Shown: positions 52,719 through 64,000, counted from the stretch's first letter. The stretch is DNA of 64,000 bases from Closterium sp. NIES-65 (GCA_948144175.1 CANXME010001258.1:3705001-3769000); one strand, 5' to 3'. A program made the numbers and translations. Notes: generated by a model from the sequence alone, not told the origin.

Positions 52719-54490
52719 TTTGCTGCTCGCTATCGTCTAGACTACGCCCCGAGTCTTGTTGCTGAGTCTGAGTCTGTCTGTCCTCCGTCCGTCGGGGGTG
52801 AGTGTGCTCTAGGCACGGACGTCCTTGAGGACAGGTAGGAGGAGATTGAGTGGTTTGCCGCTGCTGTACCTCATCTTGTGTCCATGTTGATTGCACCTGA
52901 GGGACACTCGGATGCACCAGACATCCCGACCCCGAGCTCTTACGCTGAGGCGATCGTGGGTGAGTACTCCTCTCAGTGGCAGTCAGCCATGGACGCAGAG
53001 ATGGCATCGTGGAAGTCCACTGGCACTTACGTCGACGAGGTTCCCTCTCCTGGGGCGAAAATCGTCAGTGGCATGTGGATTTTCAGGGTTAAGCGACCGC
53101 CAGGTTCTCCGCCTGTCTTCAAGGCTCGTTACGTTGCACGAGGCTTCAGTCAGCGAGAGGGAGTAGACTTCTTCTACAACTTCTCCCCCACCATGAAGAT
53201 GACCACTCTTCAGGTGCTACTGCACGTTGCCGCTCAGCGTGACTACGAGCTTCACTCTCTTGACTTTAGCACAGCTTTCTTGCAGGGCAGCCTTCACGAG
53301 GAGATCTGGCTGCGCCGCCCTCCTGGCTTCACTGGGTCGTTTACTCTTGGTACCCAGTGGAGTCTCTGGCGGCCGGTCTACGGTCTCCGCCAGGCGCCAC
53401 ATGAGTGGCACAACACACTGAGGACTACACTTGCGGCTCTTGGGTTCGCACCTTCTACTGCTGACCCATCGCTGTTTCTGCGCACCAACACTTCGCTGCC
53501 GCCGTTCTACATCCGCGTGTAGGTTGACGAATTGGTCTTTGCCACTGCTGACACTGAGGCTCTCGCCCACGTGAAGTCGGAGTTGCACAAGAGACATACG
53601 TGCACAGACCTGGGTGAACTGTGCAGCTATCTTGGCTTGCAGATCACCCGGGACAGAGCACGCCGCACCATCAGACTAACTCAATCAGAGATGGTGCAAC
53701 AGGTCCTTTAGCGCTTCGGCTTCACCTGGTCCTTGGCACAGGCGACTCCTCTGGCTACAGGTCACTCGCTCTCAGCTCCACCTTCGGACGAGTCCGTAGA
53801 GCCGAGTGGTCTTTACCCAGAGCTAGATGGCTGCCTCATGTACCTGATGACTTGCACTCGTCCTGACCTAGCATACTCTCTTGGCCTACTCGCTCGCTAC
53901 GTGGCTCCTGGTAGGCACCGAAAGGTGCACTCGGATGCTGCAAAGAGGGTACTGCGCTACTTGTGCAGTATATCAGGCATGGGGCTCGTGCTTGGAGGGA
54001 GGAGCTCAGCTGTTCTCACAGGGCACTCAGACGCTTCTTGGGTTGACGACCAGGCTACTCAGCGGTCGTCACAGGGTTACACCTTCAGCCTTGGCTTCTG
54101 CTCAGTTTCTTGGCGTTCTACACTTTTGTCTTCAGTTCTCAGCTCCCGTTGTGAGGCTGAGATCTACGCCGCAGCCATGGCTACACAGGAGTTACGCTGG
54201 CTCACATACGTGCTGACCGACCTGGGAGACCTGCCTCGTTCTCCTCCAGTGCTGTACGTCGACAACAAGGCTGCCATTGCCTTGTGTGACAAGCACTGAC
54301 TGGAGCACAGAACGAAGCACATCGCTCTGCGTTACTTCTTGGCTCGAGAGTTGCAGCAGCGTGGTCAGATTCGTCTGCGTTACGCGGCAACTCAGGCCAA
54401 CACAGCTGATATGTTCACCAAGGCACTTCAGTCTGGTGATCATCAGCGTTTCTGCACTATGATAGGGCTTGTGCCCACTTTTCCTCACTT
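52700..54490 (+). pseudogene. pol: Copia-C pol, right arm (copy 3)
   Basis: Equivalent of 5642-7440, in one frame with different breaks. TAG near 52838 (shared with 5778). TAG at 53520-53522 destroys the RT active site, reading IRV-stop-VDEL where YVDDL is expected. Further breaks are TAG near 53709 (shared with 6651) and TGA at 54297 (Arg in relatives). It retains CAG at the positions that are TAG in copy 1 (6333 and 7371). Confidence 0.86.
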
Positions 54491-54723
54491 GTTGTAAACT
54501 TTGCCTATATTGTGATCTATATATATACCTGCATGCTTGCTTTGCTAGGTATAGATCAATGTGATGCTTGTGTTACAAATATGTCTCTGCATGTGAACTG
54601 GCCTTGTGGCCTCTTGCTTATGCTCAGTGAGTGTGGTGACGTTGTGATCCACCCAGAGCTTGCTTTGCCTTTCTTGACTGGTCTTGTGACCCCTTGCTCT
54701 CCCCCACTTTGCCTATGGTGGTG

Positions 54724-54852
54724 TGTCAAATGTTATAACTGCTACAGTTTGTTTAGGCTGTAGTGGGGTAGATACTATGGGGTATGATAACATTAGGGTT
54801 TCCTACTTGTACCCCACACTTGACCTAGTTCAATCACTTCTCATTCTTGACA
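54724..54852 (+). repeat. Copia-C right-arm 3' LTR (copy 3)
   Basis: 129 bp, TGTCAAATGTTATAACTG... to ...CATTCTTGACA. It has a clean CA terminus where copy 1 has decayed to TA. Confidence 0.87.
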
Positions 54853-56215
54853 TGTGGTATGCCGAGGACATCACAAGTTTAGTCCCCAACAGTCCCATGA
54901 GCTCTCTCCAGAACTTATTGGTGAATTTTGGTTCTCTGTCTGAGATGAGTGTAGCGGGGATGCCGTGGATGGTGATGATGCGGTCGAAGAAGAGGCGAGC
55001 AGTTGCTTCAGCTGTAGGTGTGGCGTTGGTCGGAATGAAGTGACCCATTTTGGAGAACTTATCGATCACTACGAGGATGGAATCGTGCCCCCGTGAGGTC
55101 GAAGGGAGTCCAATGATGAAGTCGAGGCTAACGACCTACCATGGCTGCTTTGGTACGGGTAGAGACTGAAGTAATCCTGCTTTTTTCTCCTTGCTACTCT
55201 TCATCAGCTGGCACGTGTCGCATGAAGTGACGAACTGCTGCACGTCTGCTGCCATCCCGTGCCAGCAATAATACTTCACTATCCTTGCTAACGTCTTGTT
55301 GCTCCCGAAATGTCCCGCGTACGGTACGTCGAGAAACTCCTCCAGTAGAATCTGTTTGAGCGAGGCGTAATTCGGTATCCAAAAATTTTATGTGCCCTTC
55401 CTTACAGCTAAGTCTTTCTCCCACGGTAACAACTTCTTAATCTGTGCTGTGGCGATCTCTGCGTCCACGGAGTACCTATGTTGGAATAGACCCGTCGAGC
55501 TGTATGCCTGCTACATGACCGGGGTGGCTCAGCGCGTCGGCCTTGTTGTGTAGCCCGAGCTTGTAGACGATGTCGTAGTGGAAGTGAGTTTCCAGGAAGT
55601 CCACCCACCGCACCTGTCATTGTGAGAGCGTCGGCTGCAACTTCAGGTATTTGAGGCTGCAGTGGTCAGTATAAACTATAGTCTTGGCTCCCTCTAAGTA
55701 ACACCTCCACGCCTTGAAGGCTATGACTATAGCTAAGGCTTCCTTGTCGTGAATGGGATAGTTCAGTTCTGCTCCATGTAGCTTTTTATAGAGGTAGGCG
55801 ATAGGCTGTAAACCGCGTCTTATGATCCTGCATCAGTATTGCTCCGACTGCCTGGTCACTAGCGTCTGCTTCCACCACGTAGTCCTTGTCTAGATCCGGT
55901 AAGATGAGTACTGGTGCTGTAGTCAGTGCTATCTGTAGCTGCTCCATGGCTTGCTGATGAGGAGTATCCCATTTGTAGGGCTTATCCTTTTTCAGTAGGT
56001 CGGTCAGTGGTGCTGCTATCTTGGCGTATTGCGGCACGAACCTATTGTAGTAGTTAGCAAAGCCTAGGAACTGCTGCAACTCCTTCACGTTCTCCGGAAT
56101 TTTCCACTTCTTGACAGATTCGATTTTCCGCGGGTCCATGTGTACGCCCTCGGCACTCACCATGTGCCCGAGGAATTGCACCTCCTTCAGGGCGAAGTCG
56201 CTCTTCGACAGCTTC
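54853..56215 (-). pseudogene. pol: Gypsy G1 integrase/RNase H/RT remnant (copy 3)
   Basis: Equivalent of 7795-9157: integrase core (KFSKMGHFIPTNATPTAEAT, ISDREPKFTNKFWRELMGLL), HHCC region, RNase H, and the RT connection ([59 protein letters not shown]). RT catalytic palm and everything upstream is lost at 56215, where copia A4 begins. Confidence 0.85.
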
Positions 56216-57010
56216 GCCTGCCCTTCCCACCACTGGTGAGCACTGCCCTGCCCGCGCTGCTACCGCTCCTACTACTGCTACTACTTTTACTGCTGCTACT
56301 GCTACTACTACTGCTGCTACTGCTGATACTGCTGCTACTGGTGCTACTACTGCTCCTGGCGTGGCCAGATGCAGCTCCAGGGCAGTCCGCATGAGTCCCT
56401 CATGCCCCAGCAGCTTCGTGAGTGGTACGCTAGTTGGGGTTGTCGGGGCGGCCATAGTGGGAGTCGCCCTTGCGTGGGTAGTTCGGGAGCTTCTGGTAGT
56501 GGCCAGGTGCAGCTGCAGCGTCGTCCCCGCGAGGCTCTTTCGCCCCAGCAGCTTTGTGAGTGGTACGCTCAGAGTAGAGGGTCACTGAGTACTGCTCACT
56601 GCCCGTACGTCATTTGCACGGGTGTCCGGACTGGTCAGCCTTGCGGGACACCTAGTCACACAGAGTCCCGCTGCTTCGTCCGTCTGAGCGACGCTTGGGT
56701 GGAGCTTCTTACGCAGAGGGTAGATATCTTTACTCTTGACTATGATGCTATCCTAACTGCCATGTATGCATTGTCTACTAGTGCTGAGGGTGCCTGTCGC
56801 CTGTGTGTGCCGCCTGACCCCGGTATCCAGTCTACTGCTCTAGGTGCTGGTGAGTCTGCTGCTCTAGGTGCTGGTGCGTCTCATGCTCCAGGTGCTGGTG
56901 AGGCTGCTGCTCTAGGTGCTCATGCGTCTCCTGCTCCAGGTGTTGGTGAGGCTGCTGCTCTAGGCACTAGTGAGTCTACTGCTCCAAGTGCTGGTGAGTC
57001 TGCTCTCTAG
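56216..57010 (+). pseudogene. gag: Copia A4 gag (5' truncated)
   Basis: Begins inside the low-complexity part of gag with a degenerate triplet tract (56262-56357, ACT/GCT/TAC/TGC phases). Two similar segments follow, LMPQQLREWYAS and LSPQQLCEWYAQ, suggesting an internal duplication of about 150 bp. Then comes a Cys-rich region (CPYVICTGVRTGQPCGTPSH), FTLDYDAILTAMYALSTSAE, and a run of ALGAGE-type repeats (56835-56995). TAG at 57008. No 5' LTR, leader or gag start. Confidence 0.83.
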
Positions 57011-58360
57011 TGCTGCGCCTGCTGCGGTCTTGCACACCTTCACCCTTGACTCGGGTGCTTCCCGCTCCTTCTTTCGAGACCGCACCACACTCACGCCGCT
57101 TAGTCGGCCGGTTGCAGTCTCCCTGGCAGACCCCTCTGGGGGTCCTGTCCTTGCCCACTACTCCACTGTCCTGCCGTGTCCGGCAGCCCCATCTGGCTCC
57201 CTGTCAGGTCTTTACCTCCCCTCGTTCTCCACGAACTTGGTGAGTGGTGCTGACCTGCAGGATGGGGGGGTTGACCAGTTCACTCCTGCGAGTCAGCGAG
57301 CGACCCACTGTACGTGTACTCAGACGGGCCGACACTTGGCCACGTTTACCCGTTAGCTGGGGTCGAGCCTGTACACACTGACTACCGAGTCTCCTGCGAC
57401 TACTGTGTCTGGCCAGGTAGCTGCGTCGGGTCAGGTGTTTGCTACAGCGTCCAGGTCTGGTCCTGATTCTGCACCCTGCTCTTGTCGTCTCCTGTCTCAC
57501 CAGACTCTCCTCTGGTCACCCCTCCCTGCCTCGTCTTTGAGGCATGGCCTCCCTTGTCCTTGTCTCTGGTCTCCCCCAGTCCCTCCCCCCCGGGGCCTGC
57601 CCCTACCTGCGTTCCCTGCGTCGAGGGGCGGCAGCGCGCCGCTCCTCACTCCTCTGAGTTTCCTCGGATAGAGGCTCCACTGCAAACTCTCCACATGGAC
57701 GTGTGGGGCCCAGCCCGCGTCCGTGGAAAGGGTCACAAGCGTTACTTCCTGCTGGTGGTTGACGACTACTCGCGTTACACCACAGTCTTCCTCTTGCGCT
57801 GCAAGGGTGAGGTCACTAAGGTGTTGATCGACTGGATCCGCGCTGCCCGTCTCCAGCTCAGAGAGAGGTTCTACTCGGACTTTCTTGTTCTGCGTCTGCA
57901 CTCCGACAGAGGTGGAGAGTTTTCCTCCGACCTTCTGCGAGCCTTCTGTCGTGCGGACGGCATCCACCAGACGTTCACGCTTCCGGCCTCTCCGCAGCAA
58001 AATGGGATTGCTGAGCGCCGCATTGGCATGGTCATGGACGTCGCTCGTACGTCCATGATCCATGCGGCTGCCCCCCATTTTCTGTGGCCGTTCGCGGTTC
58101 AGTACGCGGCGCATCAGATCTACCTTTAGCCCCGGTTCTCCATGCCGGAGAACTCCCCTGCTCTGCGGTGGACGGGAAAGGTTGGCGATGCGTCTGCGTT
58201 CCGTGTCTGGGGATCTCAAGCTTTCGTCCGCGACTTGTCTGCGGACAAGCTGTCCTAACGTGCTGTTCCTTGTGTCTTCCTTGGCTTCCCCCCTGACGCG
58301 CCCGGTTGGCAGTTTTACCACCCCACCTCGCGCCGTGTTCTGTCCTCTCAGGATGTTACG
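57011..58360 (+). pseudogene. pol: Copia A4 protease and integrase
   Basis: Protease HTFTLDSGASRSFFRDRTTL (about 57030-57100) in one frame to a TAG near 57354. After frame changes near 57480, integrase: CVPCVEGRQRAAPHSSEF, LHMDVWGPARVRGKGHKRY, LRLHSDRGGEFSSDLLRAFC and SPQQNGIAERRIGMVMDV, with all three catalytic residues. TAG at 58127 and TAA near 58256 follow, with a frameshift near 58360. The GAG-pre-integrase histidine region is damaged. Confidence 0.86.
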
Positions 58361-59490
58361 TTGGCGAGTCGGTTCCGTACTACCGTCTCTTCCCCTACCA
58401 CACTGCTCCCCTTCCCCCCCCGCCGCTCTTCCTTGCGCCAGGTCCCCCCCCAGTAGATCCCCTCCCCCCTCAGGGTCCTGCCCCCTCAGGTGTGTCCCAG
58501 GTAGACGCGGTCGAGCCTGTCGAGGTAGCTGTTGACTCTGGAGCTGCTAGGGGTGCTGAGCCTACGGATACCTGGTCTGGGGGTCTGAGCCTGAGTGTGC
58601 GGAGCCTGGGGGTGCTAGGTCTGGTGGTACTGAGCCTGGGGGTGCTGAGTCTGGGGGTGCTGAGCCTGGGGTTGCTGAGTCTGGGGGTGCGGAGCCTGAG
58701 GGTGCTGGGCCCGCTCGTGTGGAGTCTGGCGGTGCTGGGCCTGGAGGTCCTTCGGGTGCTTCGTTTCGGCGGGAGCTATTCTCTCCGTAGGAGCTGCGCG
58801 AGTGGATTGCTCAGCGCTGGAGCCGTGCTGATGGAGCTGGTGGTTCTTTCGGCGCTGGAGTTTCTTCTTCTGCTGAGGCTGCTGGGGGTTCTGGAGCCAC
58901 GGGTCCCGGAGGTGCTCGTACTGGAGGTACTGGAGCTACTGGGCCTCTTGGTGCTACTGGTGCTGGAGCTGCTGGCGGTGCTGGAGCTGGCGGTGCTGCT
59001 TGAGTGGGTGCTGCTGGAGGTACTGGAGCTGGAGCTGCTTCGTCTTCCGGTAGTCCTGCTGGAGCTGGAGAAGCTAGAGGTGCTGCTGGAGCCGGTGCTC
59101 CTGTGGGTGCTGGAAGTTGGTGCTACTTGAGCAGCTGGTGGTGCTGTTGGAGCTGTTGGATCTGACGCTGGGAATGCTGGTGCTGTCCTTGCTGGTTCTG
59201 GGGGTGCTGCGCGGCCGCGGCCGTACTTCGTTCCGCCCCTTGAGCAGGTTCTTGGTCTCCCGCCTTCTTTTGGTCCTGCTCCCTCCTTAGAGTGTCCACC
59301 GCCTGTCCAGTTCGAGTCCCAGTTACAGCTGGCCTCCCCACTGCCTGCTCCTTCTCCCTACACTAGTCCTATTATAGGTCTTGCTGAGCGTCGTGAGCCT
59401 GAGTCTCGTCCTGCGTCGCCTGTTCGTGCTGCTCGCACTGATCGTCGTGTTCCGCGTCAGTGTCCTCCTGCGGTCCGCGGCACGCACCAG
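58361..59490 (+). pseudogene. pol: Copia A4 linker
   Basis: Pro-rich start (PPPVDPLPPQGPAPSGVSQV), then degenerate GGAEP-type and Gly/Ala repeats read in shifted phases, with several indels, to about 59130. After that a Pro/Ser region homologous to A2 and A3 (LPAPSPYT). The long Leu-rich open frame here is the GGTGCTGAG repeat read out of phase. Confidence 0.78.
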
Positions 59491-61494
59491 ATGGCACTGC
59501 GTCCTTCCACTGCTCCGCTGCGTGTCCCTTTGCCATCTGCTCCAGAGTCCTCTCTTCCTGCTCTTGCTGACCCGGAGTCTGACTCCCTTCGTGCTGTCAG
59601 TCCTACTGTTACGCGTCTCCTTGCTACTGTTGTCACTGACCCTTCCTTTGAGTCCACTGCTGCGTCTGCCTTAGTTGCTGAGCTTGTCGACTTCGCTGCT
59701 CACTATCGTCTAGACTACGCCGCTAGTCTTGTTGCTGAGTCAGAGTCTGTCTGTCCTCCGTCCGTCGGGGGTGAGTGTGCTCTTGGCACGGACGTCCTTG
59801 AGGACAGGCAGGAGGAGTTCCAGTGTTTTGCTGCTGCTTTACCTCATCTCGTGTCCATGCTGCTTGCCCCTGAGGGAGACCCGGATGCACTAGTCATCCC
59901 GACCACGCGCTCTCAGTGGCAGACAGCCATGGACGCAGAGATGGCTTCCTGGAAGTCCACAGGCACCTACATCGACGAGGTTCCCCAACCCGGGGCGAAC
60001 ATCGTCAGTGGCATGTGGATCTTTAGGGTGAAGCGGCCGCCTGGTTCTCCACCTGTCTTCAAGGTGCGTCACGTGGCTCGAGGCTTCAGTCAGCGGCAGG
60101 GAGTTGACTACTTCCAGACCTTCTCTCCCACCCCGAAGATGACCACTCTTCGGGTGCTGCTGCACATAGCCGCTCAGCGCGACTACGAGCTTCACTCTCT
60201 TGACTTCAGCACTGCTTTCCTACAGGGCAGCCTGCACGAGGAGATCTGGTTGCGCCGCCCACCTGGCTTCACTCGGTCGTTTCCTCCTGGTACCGAGTGG
60301 AGCCTCCGGCGGCCAGTCTACGGTCTCCGCCAGGCGCCCCGTGAGTGGCACGACACACTGAGGACTACGCTTGCGGCCCTTGGGTTTGCTCCTTCTACTA
60401 CTGACCCGTCGCAATTTCTACGCACCGACACCTCTTTGCCGCCGTTCTACATCCTCGTGCACGTCGACGACTTGGTCTTTGCTACTTCTGATACTGCTGG
60501 ACTCGCCCACGTGAAGTCTGAGCTGAAGAAGAGACACACGTGCACAGACATGGGTGAACTGCGCAGCTATCTTGGCTTGCAGATCACCCGGGACAAAGCA
60601 CGGCGCACCATTACCCCGACTCAGTCACACATGGTGCAGCAGGTCCTTCAGCGTTTCGACTTCACGTACTCCTCGCCTCAGGCCACTCCTCTGCCTACTC
60701 GCCACTCGCTCTCAGCTCTGCCTTCGGATGAGTCCGTAGATTCGAGTGGCCCGTACCCAGAGCTTGTTGGCTGCCTCATGTACCTGATGACCTGCACTCG
60801 ACCTGACCTTGCATACCCTCTTAGCATTCTCGCACGCTATGTTGCTCCTGGGAGACACATACCGGAGCACATGGCTGTAGCGAAGAGGGTGTTGCGCTAC
60901 TTGTGCAGTACGTCAGGCATGGGGCTCGTGCTTGGATGGCGGAGTCCAGTGGTCCTCACTGGTCACGCAGACGCACCTTGGGTTGACGAATTGGCTACGC
61001 AGTGGTCGTCACAGGGTTACACCTTCAGCCTTGGTTCCGGCTCTGTTTCGTGGCAGTCTACCCGCTCGTCTTCTGTTCTCAGCTCCAGCTGTGAGGCTGA
61101 GATCTACGCAAGGGCCATGGCTGCACAGGAGTTACGCTGGCTCACCTACCTGCTGACTGACCTGGGAGAGCTGCCTCGTCCTCCTCCAGTTCTGTACGTA
61201 GACAACAAGAACATGCTGGCCTTGTGTCGGGAGCACAGACTGGAGCACAGAACGAAGAAAATTGCTCTTCGCTACTTCCTTGCTTGTAAGCTACAGCAGC
61301 GTGGTCAGTTGCGCCTTGCTTACGGGGCCTCTTGGGCCAACACTGCTGATATCTTTACCAAGGCTCTTCAGCCTTGTGATCATCAGCACTTTTGTACGAT
61401 GCTAGGTCTTGTGCCTCACTTACTCACTTCTTTACTTTGCTTGTACTGTGATCTATATATACCTGCACTTGCATGCTTGCCCTTGCTAGGTTGA
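59491..61494 (+). pseudogene. pol: Copia A4 RT and RNase H
   Basis: A 667-codon frame without internal stops, the longest RT frame in the window. Order: linker end (VAELVDFAAHYRLDYAASLV), RT (MWIFRVKRPPGSPPVFKVRH, HSLDFSTAFLQGSLHEEIWL), active site FYILVHVDDLVFATSDT near 60455 (His for Tyr before VDD), GCLMYLMTCTRPDLAYPLS, RNase H (HADAPWVDELATQWSS, SSCEAEIYARAMAAQELRWL, VLYVDNKNMLALCREHRLEH, ANTADIFTKALQ). It lacks about ten residues (YAEAIEGPYS region) before SQWQTAMDAE. Open, but probably impaired by Y-to-H; the rest of the element is broken. Confidence 0.9.
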
Positions 61495-61667
61495 GATCAC
61501 TTCCTTGCTTATTCACCTTGAGATATAACTCTGCATGTGAACTGGCCTTGTGGCCTTGTGCTTGTGCTCAGATTATGTGGTGACGTTTTGATCCACCCTG
61601 AGCTTGCCTTGCTTTGCTTGACTGGTCTTGTGACCTCTTGTTCTCCCCCACTTTGCCTATGGGGGTC

Positions 61668-61793
61668 TGTCAAACATATATTACATAGTCTATGTAGGCT
61701 ATAGTGGGGTAGACTGTATGGGGTACGACACTACTAGGTTTTCTTACTTGTACCCATCTCCTTGCTAGTTCAGTCATTCCCTCTTTCTTCACA
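61668..61793 (+). repeat. Copia A4 3' LTR
   Basis: 126 bp, TGTCAAACATATATTACA... to ...CTCTTTCTTCACA, directly after a CTATGGGGG polypurine-like tract. A4 has no 5' LTR in the window. Confidence 0.87.
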
Positions 61794-61872
61794 CTTTACA
61801 CACTCAGTATCTCCCACGTGAAGTGATAGATTCATTGAATTCGGCTGACCTTGGGGGTGATGTTAGAATCTT
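61794..61872. other. Short unassigned spacer
   Basis: 79 bp between the A4 and A5 3' LTRs, which face each other. It matches none of the families by eye and could be a remnant of the original target. No gene is visible. Confidence 0.4.
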
Positions 61873-61971
61873 TGAGAGAATGTCGACTAGGCCAAAGGAT
61901 GGGATACAAGAGGAGTATCAAGCAAGTCTGTGTACCCCCTAATTATAGCCCCTCCTATAATGTTTTGACAC
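61873..61971 (-). repeat. Copia A5 3' LTR (decayed)
   Basis: About 99 bp, minus strand TGTCAAAACATTATAGGAGG... to ...ACATTCTCTCA. Shorter and more diverged than other copia LTRs, with the usual CTATGGGGG tract on its inner side (61972-61985). The left limit is approximate. Confidence 0.7.
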
Positions 61972-62254
61972 ACCCCCATAGGCGAAGTGAGGGATAACCA
62001 TAGCACACAATGGTCACAAGACCAGTCAAGCAAAACAAAAAAGCTCAGGGTGGATCTCAAGATTACCACACATTCTGAGCACAAGCAAGTGCATAAGGCC
62101 AGTTCATATGCAGATTTTATATAAGCACAACCATTACTGAGAATCATAACCAAGCAAGAGCAAGCATGCAGGTATATATGGATTACAGTACAAGACAAAG
62201 TCAAGCAGTAAGCAAGTGAGGCAAAGTAGGGACAAAGCCTAGAGCAGTGCAGAA

Positions 62255-62888
62255 CCACTGATGATCACCAAACACAAGTGCCATGTAGAATATCTCAGCA
62301 GTGTTGGCCCATGAGGCCACGTAAGTAGGACGGAGCTCACCACACTATTGTAACTCTCGAGCGAGGAAGTAACTAAGAGCTATGTGCTTCGTTATATGCT
62401 CTGGTCTCTGCTCCCGACTCAAGGCAGTCGTGTCCTTGTTGTCAACATACAGAACCAGAGGTGAACGAGGCCACTCGTATATGTCTGTCGACAAGTCGTG
62501 CAGGAAGTGTAACTCCTAAACAGCCGTAGCCCCAGCGTAAATCTCAGCCTCACAGCTGACACCATGTGGTCCTCCAGGAGACAGAACCAGTGCCGAGATT
62601 GAAAGTGTAACTCTGAGCCTCCTGGTCCTCGGCCCAAGAATCGTCTAAGTGTTTAGTCAGTACAACTGGAACCCGTCCTCCAAGCACAAGTCCCATGCCT
62701 AATGTACTGCACAAGTAACGCAACACCCTCCTAGCAGCCCGCCAGTGCTCTAGGTGGTGTCTCCCAGGCGCAACGTAGCACGCCAGGATGCTGAGAGGGT
62801 ACGCGAGGTCAGGTCGAGCGCATGTCATCAGGTACATGAGGCAGCCCACAAGCTCTGAATACGGGCCACTCGACTCTAGGGACTCGTC
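62255..62888 (-). pseudogene. pol: Copia A5 RNase H and RT end
   Basis: RNase H residues (LVYVDNKD.. near 62430; CEAEIYAGATAV near 62530) in broken frames, then an open stretch 62550-62849: GCLMYLMTCARPDLAYPLSI, RRVLRYLCSTLGMGLVLGGR, VLTKHLDDSWAEDQEAQSYT. Small deletions remove SSS and similar residues. It is more diverged than A2-A4 and split from its upstream RT by the D solo LTR. Confidence 0.82.
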
Positions 62889-62893
62889 CGAAG

Positions 62894-63758
62894 TGTTAGA
62901 GACTAAGGACGGAGTCTATGAAGATTAGGAGCCGAAATATCTCAAAATCGTTGGTCTCAATTTCTGGACAGAATAGTCGCGCTCACAAGAAACTCGTCGA
63001 CGAAACGTTCACAGTCAAAACTTCACCAAACTCAGATATGTTGTAGCCTTATTCCGTGGCTACAATTCCCGATGTGAATCGTATCAAGAGGTGAAGTAAA
63101 TCTCGACTTATCAATTCGGCGCACAGGGGGGTATGCTGCCATGAGAACTTAACTCAATCACAAGAGTCTCGAAATTACCACACAAGAAAGTTAGAGTTGC
63201 AATTAACCAGGTGGGAGGGGAGAGGAGGACGAGAGGGAAGGTCCCCAAGGAGTCCCCAACCAAGGAAACCCCATAAGCACACCAAACCCCTCCCCTATAG
63301 GAACCCCACTTTTACTTTTGTCACTTTCCAACCCATGCCATCCACCTTGCCCAACTTGGCCACACTTGCCAGCCTGGTTTGGCTCCTCCCAACCACTTGG
63401 CAGCATCTACAGTGATGTTGACGAATTTTCCAACCCCCAAGAGTCTATACCCCTTATGGAGTCAACCCCACAACTTCCCATAGTCACCACAACCAAATAT
63501 CAAAAGCATACAAACTTTCAACGTTCGTAACTTTCTTGTTCGTGCTCCGATTGAAGTGATAATTGGTTCTTCGGAAAGCTCTTGAGCAGAGGAGTCACTT
63601 CAGATATCTGCTCAAGCCAAATAACATTCACACACACTCAGAAAAAAACAAACCACATCAAACACAAATTCTTGCACACGCTCACACCACGCATGCAACG
63701 CACGAACATATGATGGGAGGCAGACAGACGTGAATGCAAATGATAGCATCACATAACA
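62894..63758. mobile_element. D-family solo LTR, TSD CGAAG
   Basis: 865 bp, TGTTAGAGACTAAGGACGG... to ...GCATCACATAACA: TG..CA with 5-bp inverted ends (TGTTA/TAACA). CGAAG flanks it at 62889-62893 and 63759-63763; intact copia copies read CCGAAGGCAGAGCTGAGAG across this site. No coding region. A truncated inverted copy is at 12779-13585. With no interior seen, a non-autonomous DNA element is possible, but 5-bp TSD and TG..CA favour an LTR. Confidence 0.88.
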
Positions 63759-63763
63759 CGAAG

Positions 63764-64000
63764 GTGGAGTTGAGAGCGATATATAGGCAAAGGAGTGGCC
63801 TATGACAAGAAAAATTGGAAGCCAAAGTGCTTAAGGACATGGTGCACCATGTGTGACTGAGTCAGAGTGATGGTGCACCGTGCTCTGTCTCGGGTGATCT
63901 GCAAGCCAAGATAGCCACGTAGCTCACCCAGGTCAGTGCAGGTGTGTCTCTTCTGCGGCTCCGACTTCATAAGGGCCAGTGCCTCAGTGTCAGCAGTATC
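63764..64000 (-). pseudogene. pol: Copia A5 RT segment (cut by window edge)
   Basis: Continuation of A5: RT thumb region with KRHTCTDLGEL and YLGLQITRDRAR, then TITLTQSHMVHHVLKHFGFQ toward the D insertion, with at least one stop near 63806. The active site lies beyond the right edge. Confidence 0.8.

Larger units (their letters stand above)
47534..56215. repeat. Segmental duplication, copy 3
   Basis: The copy of 839-9157. The order and junctions are the same throughout: B leader, nested solo LTR, outer LTR, copia-C left arm, palindrome centre, right arm, gypsy integrase/RNase H/RT. The right limit is GCTTC at 56215 (9157 in copy 1), where copia A4 begins. Confidence 0.93.

Noticed and set aside
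58306..59130. Leucine-rich repeat-like protein
   Set aside because: Same effect in A4: the GGTGCTGAG linker repeat in a shifted frame after a frameshift. No LRR consensus spacing.

Overview
This window looks like heterochromatin-type repeat DNA from a green-lineage (plant or algal) nuclear genome. I can name no intact host gene. Nearly every base belongs to LTR retrotransposons, LTR fragments or their junctions. The GC-rich coding style, CHG-context decay (CAG to TAG), chromodomain Ty3/gypsy elements and primer-binding sites like the 3' end of initiator-Met tRNA fit a streptophyte. From recollection of similar copia proteins I would guess a zygnematophyte alga such as Closterium, but that genus is a tentative guess and not shown by the sequence.

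Families (names are mine). A/C = Ty1/copia with about 130-bp LTRs (TGTCA...TCACA), a glycine-rich Gag, and a long Gly-Ala-Glu-Pro linker between integrase and reverse transcriptase (RT). B = a second Ty1/copia family with LTRs over 1 kb crowded with GTCGAC. G = Ty3/gypsy chromovirus with about 355-370-bp LTRs and a C-terminal chromodomain. D and E = families seen only as about 830-865-bp solo LTRs. T = a 347-bp TRIM/SMART-type miniature LTR element.

Layout. 1-3462: B gag, its leader, and an LTR carrying a nested solo LTR. 3463-7794: two copia-C pol/LTR halves head to head. 7795-12766: gypsy G1, with a T solo LTR in its protease. 12779-13585: truncated D LTR. 13586-14380: copia-A linker fragment. 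14381-14736 and 33951-38808: element B2, split by gypsy G2 (14737-33950, target duplication CCAGC on both sides). Inside G2 lie B1 (18602-25430) and copia A2 (25491-33096, which carries solo LTR E). 38809-40102: LTR and 3' end of a further B element. 40103-47533: copia A3, the best preserved element. 47534-56215: a second copy of 839-9157, distinguished mainly by a T insertion. 56216-61793: copia A4 (plus strand). 61873-64000: copia A5 (minus), split by a complete D solo LTR.

How it fits together. Target-site duplications allow partial dating of insertions, because several occupied sites have an empty counterpart in the same window. Every element carries nonsense codons, frameshifts, deletions or active-site changes, so none looks autonomous; A3 comes closest, with two nonsense codons and one frameshift. 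A3 has mismatched LTRs, no target duplication, and flanks taken from two overlapping copies of one segment, so it probably marks the ectopic exchange that built the duplication.
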